Positions 5,942-9,989 of a DNA stretch of 9,989 nt are shown here, piece by piece; positions within the stretch are counted from its first letter, which is position 1; the number at the start of each line of letters is the position of its first letter. The notes below the pieces were generated by a model, which ran no database searches, was not told where the DNA came from, and saw only the letters and a program-made list of their open reading frames with translations. Made by a program: the position numbers and the translations under genes. Source of the DNA: an uncultured bacterium (lineage in GTDB: Bacteria > Actinomycetota > Actinomycetes > S36-B12); contig CAJAKT010000066.1 in the NCBI GenBank assembly GCA_903940375.1, forward strand, positions 1 through 9,989. The letters run 5' to 3'.

Positions 5942-8512
5942 ATGGCAGACCAGGTTTTCGCCGCCGAACGCACCCGGCAGGCCATCGCCGCCGCCGAGGC
6001 TGGGGACGCAGACGATGCACGCTCGCTGCTGGCCGAGGCGCTAACCCTCGATCCCGCGTACGAGGTGGCATGGCTGTGGTTCGCAGCCGTCACTGAAAGT
6101 CCCGGCGAGGAGAAGTTCTGCCTCGAGAAGGCCCGTGAACTCGATCCCCAGCACCGCCTGACGCCGTCCCTGGACCGGCTGAGATCCATCGAGTCGGTGA
6201 CGCCGCCCGAACTCGCCCGACTCATCGATCCCCCACCGCCTGAGTTCATCACCGGCTACGCGACCCAGATGCGGGTCCAGCGCAGAAAGCGGCTTCTCAC
6301 GAGGTCGCTCATCGTCATCGTCGTACTCGCCCTGCTTGCGGGCATCGGGGCGTTGATCGCAAACAGCCGTGTCACGTCCAGCTACATCGCCATCGTCGTC
6401 GCTGACATGGACGATCGGCAGCTCGGTGGTGCGGAAACTGTGCAGGCGGCTCAGCAGGCCGTGGATGCGTGGAACCAGACCCGCGCGGCATCCGGCCAGC
6501 AGCTCCGCCTCGTCACCTTCGTGGACGACGGCGACCCCGTCACGGCCGAGTCAATCGCTCGGGAGATCGTCACGGACGGTCGCTTCGTCGGCGTGATTGG
6601 CCACTCCCTCAGCACGACGTCACTGGCCGCCGCCCCGGTCTACCGCGCGGCGGGCATGCCCGCCATCACACCGACGGCCACGGCTGATGCCCTCACCATC
6701 GATAACCCGTGGTATTTCCGCACGGTGTTTGCGAACTCTCAGCAGGCGCGCGGCATGGCCACCTACGCCCACGGCGTGCTGGGCTTCTCTACCGCCATCA
6801 GTATCTCCACCGATGATCCGTACGGACAGAGCCTGCGCACCGCCTTCAACGACGGGTTCGGCCAGCTCGGGACCCTGCAGGGGGACTTCGTCATTCCGGC
6901 CGCTCCTGCCGAGCAAGCCGCCGCGCTGAAGACCGCTGCGGATCGGATCGCCCGCATCCCGGATCCCGGGGTCATCGCCCTGCTTTCGCTCGATCCTGCC
7001 TCGAGCATGCTTGCTCGCGAACTGCAGACGCGCGGTGTCTCGACCCGCATCATCGCCCCCGACGCCCTCGCTACGCAGGAGTTCTTCACCGGCCTCAGCA
7101 CCGCGTCGTCTCAAGTCGTCAACAACTCCTACACCGCGACTCCCCTCACCGAGGGGACACTCACCGGTGCCGCCGTCACCTTCTATGACGGCCTTGGCAA
7201 GCAGCTCGGCTACCAGCCCAGTTGGGCTGCGGGCCTGACCTACGACGCCGTCGACGCATTCGCCGAGGCGATGCTGCGCGCAGATGTCGCCTGGGGTGAG
7301 GCAGCAAGTGCCGAGTCGCGCGGACTGGTGCGCGACGCGCTCGCATCGGCACGCACCCCCGACACCGCGCTCCCTGTGCTCACCGGAGCCCTCTACTTCG
7401 AACAGGACAACTCAGCCTCGCGAGCGGTGGCCTTCGATGACGGCCGCGTGACGCGCGATGGCGTTGTCACGCTGACATCCGCAGCTCGCCAACTGAGCCC
7501 ATACTCACCGACTGTCGGGCTCTCCCTCAGCGAGGCGATCCGAGATGGATCTGCAATCAATGCTCTGGGAGAGACCTACACGGTCCAGCGAGTCGTGACC
7601 ACAGGCGTGAACATCAACGAGATCGACGAATTGGACGTGCGGGGCCAGACATTCCATGCCGACTTCTTCATCTGGCTGAAGTATCGAGGCGACCCGGATG
7701 GGCCTTCCAATATCCAGTTCGCCAATGCCGTGAATCCGACGCTGTCGCTGGGCGAGCCACTGCGACGGTCGTCTTTCGACGGCGAGAACTACGAGCTTTA
7801 CCGGGTGGAGGGCACCTTCCGCGCTCCGATGGAGTTCAGTGCCTTCCCCTTCGATTCACAGGAACTCCCGATCGTCATCCAGAATCGGACCCTGCAGTCC
7901 AGCCAGCTGACGTACATTCCCGACCCCGACAACCTTGAGCAGACGCAGTCCGAACGGCTCCAGAGCGGTGTGAACGCCACCCAGACGATCGACCAAATCC
8001 CGAACTGGCAGGCGGACTCGTTGATGTTCTATCCGTCCAGCGTCGGACAGAGCGGAGATCTCGGGGATCCGTCGGTTTCCAATAACGGGAGCGGAATCAC
8101 CTACTCGCAGATGGTCACGACCAACACCATCTCGCGAGACGTGTTCTCCTTCCTCGTCAAGAATCTCCTCCCGCTCTTCCTGCTCACGATCGTCGTCTAC
8201 GTATCGCTCTGGTATCCCTACAAGGACGCTACGGCCCGCATCTCGTTCGGAGTCACGGGAATCCTTACGGGCGCGGTCATGCTCAACAGCGTCACGTCAT
8301 CGCTGCCCTCCGTCGACTACACGGTCGCCATCGAATGGGCCTATTACGCATTCATCGCGCTGTCCGGACTGTGCATCATCGGCACCCTGGTCGGACGCGG
8401 GCTGACGGAACAACGCCAGCTGAGCCGCGTCCGCATGCTCGATCGGGTCATGCGCATCGGCTACCCGCTCATCGTCGCGGCCGTTGCCGGGGCCTACATC
8501 TGGGCGTACTGA
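5942..8512 (+). CDS. Ligand-gated ion channel (Cys-loop superfamily) fused to a LivK-like binding domain and a TPR-like domain
   Basis: Predicted 856-residue membrane receptor-channel. Order: residues 16-80 TPR-like helices (ARSLLAEALTLDPAYEVAWL, then CLEKARELDP); basic stretch 111-121 and membrane helix 122-140; 147-530 type I periplasmic-binding domain of the LivK/Peripla_BP_6 kind (VGVIGHSLSTTSLAAAPVY, AGMPAITPTATAD, DDPYGQSL); 545-733 channel beta-sandwich with the Cys-loop core FPFDSQ at 635-640, cysteines absent as in bacterial members; then four helices, M1 735-757 with the conserved Pro744, M2 765-788, M3 792-817 and M4 837-855. FPFDSQ, pre-M1 Arg732 and the M2 end SSLP match the bacterial channel GLIC and animal receptors. 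Expected topology: TPR inside, both binding domains outside, five subunits per channel. ATG 5942 has AAGG only two bases upstream; GTG 5939 would add one residue. The gene is monocistronic, with no ABC transporter partners. Ligand and ion are unknown; the binding fold suggests an amino acid or similar small solute. Confidence 0.92.
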   Translation: MADQVFAAERTRQAIAAAEAGDADDARSLLAEALTLDPAYEVAWLWFAAVTESPGEEKFCLEKARELDPQHRLTPSLDRLRSIESVTPPELARLIDPPPPEFITGYATQMRVQRRKRLLTRSLIVIVVLALLAGIGALIANSRVTSSYIAIVVADMDDRQLGGAETVQAAQQAVDAWNQTRAASGQQLRLVTFVDDGDPVTAESIAREIVTDGRFVGVIGHSLSTTSLAAAPVYRAAGMPAITPTATADALTIDNPWYFRTVFANSQQARGMATYAHGVLGFSTAISISTDDPYGQSLRTAFNDGFGQLGTLQGDFVIPAAPAEQAAALKTAADRIARIPDPGVIALLSLDPASSMLARELQTRGVSTRIIAPDALATQEFFTGLSTASSQVVNNSYTATPLTEGTLTGAAVTFYDGLGKQLGYQPSWAAGLTYDAVDAFAEAMLRADVAWGEAASAESRGLVRDALASARTPDTALPVLTGALYFEQDNSASRAVAFDDGRVTRDGVVTLTSAARQLSPYSPTVGLSLSEAIRDGSAINALGETYTVQRVVTTGVNINEIDELDVRGQTFHADFFIWLKYRGDPDGPSNIQFANAVNPTLSLGEPLRRSSFDGENYELYRVEGTFRAPMEFSAFPFDSQELPIVIQNRTLQSSQLTYIPDPDNLEQTQSERLQSGVNATQTIDQIPNWQADSLMFYPSSVGQSGDLGDPSVSNNGSGITYSQMVTTNTISRDVFSFLVKNLLPLFLLTIVVYVSLWYPYKDATARISFGVTGILTGAVMLNSVTSSLPSVDYTVAIEWAYYAFIALSGLCIIGTLVGRGLTEQRQLSRVRMLDRVMRIGYPLIVAAVAGAYIWAY

Positions 8513-8534
8513 TCGCCTCGTACCCTGCTGCCGT

Positions 8535-9746
8535 TTAGCCGAGAAGCGGAATCGTCACCACGTCGTACGGGAGGGTCCAGCACGCCGGAAAGAGGACCGG
8601 CAGGGCCGTCGCCCCGAGGCCGAGTGCATACCCCACGTGCACGTACCCCGGTACCTGCTTGCGCGTGCGTACCACCCCGACGATGAATTCTCCATGGGCG
8701 AAGGCTTCGAGCTCCTCCTCCTGCGCCAGCAGGAGTGTGCCCTCGTGCCACGAGATGCGCAGCTGCTCCATCAGGTGCGCACGGGGCAGCTCGCGGCCCG
8801 GTCGCTGGAACTCCCGCAGGGTCACGGCATCTGCCACTCCTGCGCCATGACTGGCGGCAATCCTCTGGATGTACTCGTGGTTGGTGCGCATGGAGATCGC
8901 CTGCTGGCGCCGAGTCGCATCGATGAAGAGATCCAGCTTGGTCTCATATCGACCGAACAGTGCCCCCTGCGAAGACCCGGCCGCCGCGACGATCCGCTCG
9001 ACACTGGCCCCATCGAAGCCATCCGCACCGACTTGATCCAGGACGGCCTGGAGCAGGGCATCCAGCGTCACATCGCCAGTGTCGAATGGCGTCGGCTCGT
9101 CCAGGTGGCGTGCACGAGCTCGGGGCAGGGCTATCGGCTTGGCCGGTACCGCGAGGGCAGTAGCCAGGAGCCGAATCTCGTGGCGAAGATCGATCCCACC
9201 GATCCCAGGGCGATGGCCAGCCAGCAGGAGCCCGAGCCCCAGGGAAATCAAGTAGGCACGACGCGCCGCATCAGCACGAGTCAGCTGTTTGGGCTCCGGC
9301 GTGCACCAGGCCTCGATCTGCGAACCCAGGCCATCGCGCACCGCCGCCCGCAGCACGAGGTCGAATTGGGAAACGAGCATGAGTTCCGCAGACGCACGGA
9401 GTTCGGCGTCCGGATGGGCCAGCACCTCCATAGCTGCGATCAGGTCGTTGACGTTCGGCTCCCCACCCAGAAGCCCCCCGGCCGTGAGGACGTCGGCCAA
9501 CGCACCGCGCAGCGCCGGGTCGGCCCTCTCGGTCCACGCCGCAGCAGCCAGATGTGAGGAATCCGAGAAGCGATCCTGCAGCGGCCTGCGGGACAACCCC
9601 GCCCGGGCCGCAACATTCGCGAAGTTCAGACCAGCCCAGCCATCCTCATCAGCCGCCTCGACGGCGGCATCGACGAGGCGCTCATGGTTGCGCAGGACGC
9701 GCTGCTGGGGCGGGCGCGCCGAACGCGTGACGCTGGGCGCAGGCAT
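8535..9746 (-). CDS. Double-length TetR/AcrR-family regulator with two HTH domains
   Basis: Predicted 403-residue DNA-binding protein, about twice the usual TetR length of 190-220. The first TetR N-terminal domain spans residues 20-71 (RLVDAAVEAADEDGW, then NVAARAGLSRRPLQDRF, AAAAW). The second spans 227-277 (LDALLQAVLDQVG, then VERIVAAAGSSQGALFGRYETK, LDLFIDA). Each is followed by its own helical ligand/dimer region (about 75-200 and 280-403). This is a head-to-tail fused pair, so one chain may imitate the normal TetR dimer. The second HTH has the expected GSSQGALFGRY turn; the first, GLSRRPLQDRF, is more divergent. No ribosome site is seen before ATG 9746, but a TAGAGT -10 lies six bases upstream, which suggests a leaderless message. 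It is divergent from the aquaporin gene and convergent with the channel gene, 22 bases apart. The inducer is unknown. Confidence 0.87.
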   Translation of the reverse strand: MPAPSVTRSARPPQQRVLRNHERLVDAAVEAADEDGWAGLNFANVAARAGLSRRPLQDRFSDSSHLAAAAWTERADPALRGALADVLTAGGLLGGEPNVNDLIAAMEVLAHPDAELRASAELMLVSQFDLVLRAAVRDGLGSQIEAWCTPEPKQLTRADAARRAYLISLGLGLLLAGHRPGIGGIDLRHEIRLLATALAVPAKPIALPRARARHLDEPTPFDTGDVTLDALLQAVLDQVGADGFDGASVERIVAAAGSSQGALFGRYETKLDLFIDATRRQQAISMRTNHEYIQRIAASHGAGVADAVTLREFQRPGRELPRAHLMEQLRISWHEGTLLLAQEEELEAFAHGEFIVGVVRTRKQVPGYVHVGYALGLGATALPVLFPACWTLPYDVVTIPLLG

Positions 9747-9758
9747 TCGAATACTCTA
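9745..9758 (-). promoter_or_regulatory. Leaderless promoter of the TetR gene with a short palindrome
   Basis: On the minus strand TAGAGT (9758-9753) ends six bases before the ATG (9746), placing the transcription start at or next to the A of the start codon. The bases between are part of a perfect eight-base palindrome, ATTCGAAT (9745-9752), which could be an autoregulatory half-operator. No good -35 is present. Confidence 0.45.
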
Positions 9759-9794
9759 CCCGCCGGCGAGGCGCGGGTATCTAAAAGTGCCGTG

Positions 9795-9803
9795 TGCTAT
9801 TTT
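9795..9803 (+). promoter_or_regulatory. Extended -10 promoter of the aquaporin gene
   Basis: TGC TATTTT (9795-9803) is an extended -10 element inside the only AT-rich patch of this intergenic stretch. Transcription would start near 9809-9811, leaving a leader of about 27 bases before ATG 9837. AAAAGTGC (9783-9790) and GCTATTTT (9796-9803) form an imperfect inverted repeat over the promoter, a possible site for the neighbouring TetR protein. The repeat matches at six of eight positions, so this is weak. Confidence 0.4.
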
Positions 9804-9836
9804 TGCGCGCATTCCGTCGCCACCTCAGGGAGTGCC

Positions 9837-9989
9837 ATGAACACCACCGCCCGGAAGCTGATCGCCGAGTTCGTCGGCACCTTCCTGCTCGTCTTCCTCG
9901 CCGTCGGCGCAGCCGTGTTCGGCATCGGCGCGAAGGTCGGCGTCGACGGCACCGGACCCGGCAACGGCATCGTCGGCGTCGCCCTGGCC
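9837..9989 (+). CDS. Aquaporin / MIP-family channel, 3' end cut by the window edge
   Basis: First 51 residues of a major intrinsic protein family channel for water or small neutral solutes such as glycerol. KLIAEFVGTFLLVFLAVGAAV at residues 7-27 is the characteristic first membrane helix, with the conserved AEFVGTFLLVF signature. GNGIVGVALA at the window edge is the start of helix two. Neither NPA motif is reached, so water versus glycerol specificity cannot be judged. ATG 9837 is preceded by AGGGAG four bases upstream. The loop GAKVGVDGTGPG is typical of AqpZ-like actinobacterial members. It is divergent from the duplex TetR gene, which is a plausible regulator. Confidence 0.88.
   Translation, partial: MNTTARKLIAEFVGTFLLVFLAVGAAVFGIGAKVGVDGTGPGNGIVGVALA

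Noticed and set aside
8502..8516. GGCG/CGCC inverted repeat at the channel stop as a terminator
   Set aside because: Only four pairs with a seven-base loop and no U-tract, too weak to call.
8484..9557. Long plus-strand frame of 357 codons opposite the TetR gene
   Set aside because: Low-complexity R/G/P/H-rich product without family features. The opposite strand encodes a clear double TetR protein.

Overview
The window is high-GC DNA with GTG starts, strong AAGGAG-type ribosome sites and one gene that looks leaderless. This fits a high-GC Gram-positive (Actinomycetota), but I cannot name a genus. Both ends cut genes: a PIN-domain toxin on the left and an aquaporin on the right.

Layout, left to right. 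(1) 2-367 (+): 3' part of a VapC-like PIN ribonuclease. (2) 491-2143 (+): a phospholipase C/acid phosphatase-type phosphoesterase without a signal peptide, followed by a hairpin at 2163-2200. (3) 2198-3883 (-): a tight three-gene operon with overlapping ends, in transcription order terC, a small PGPGW membrane protein and a GreA/GreB-like factor. Its leader (3922-4018) carries a recognisable yybP-ykoY Mn2+ riboswitch. The 3' strand of the aptamer's P1 helix is also exactly complementary to the terC Shine-Dalgarno region, which suggests a translational ON switch. (4) 4085-5239 (-): a secreted seven-bladed YVTN beta-propeller protein. (5) 5240-5941: mostly intergenic DNA with a CsoR/RcnR-like palindrome, a very strong hairpin and a short, apparently truncated DUF1508 reading frame. 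(6) 5942-8512 (+): the outstanding gene. It encodes an 856-residue protein that joins a cytoplasmic TPR-like domain, a membrane anchor, a LivK-type periplasmic-binding domain and a complete pentameric ligand-gated ion channel module of the Cys-loop superfamily. (7) 8535-9746 (-): a double-length TetR regulator with two HTH domains. It is divergent from (8) the aquaporin, which begins at 9837 (+).

How the parts may work together. The terC operon is a manganese-response unit read through its riboswitch. The channel appears to be a free-standing receptor, with a solute-binding domain built into the same polypeptide and no ABC transporter genes beside it. The duplex TetR protein is placed to control itself and the divergent aquaporin gene. 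I see no tRNA, rRNA, CRISPR array, insertion sequence or integrase.
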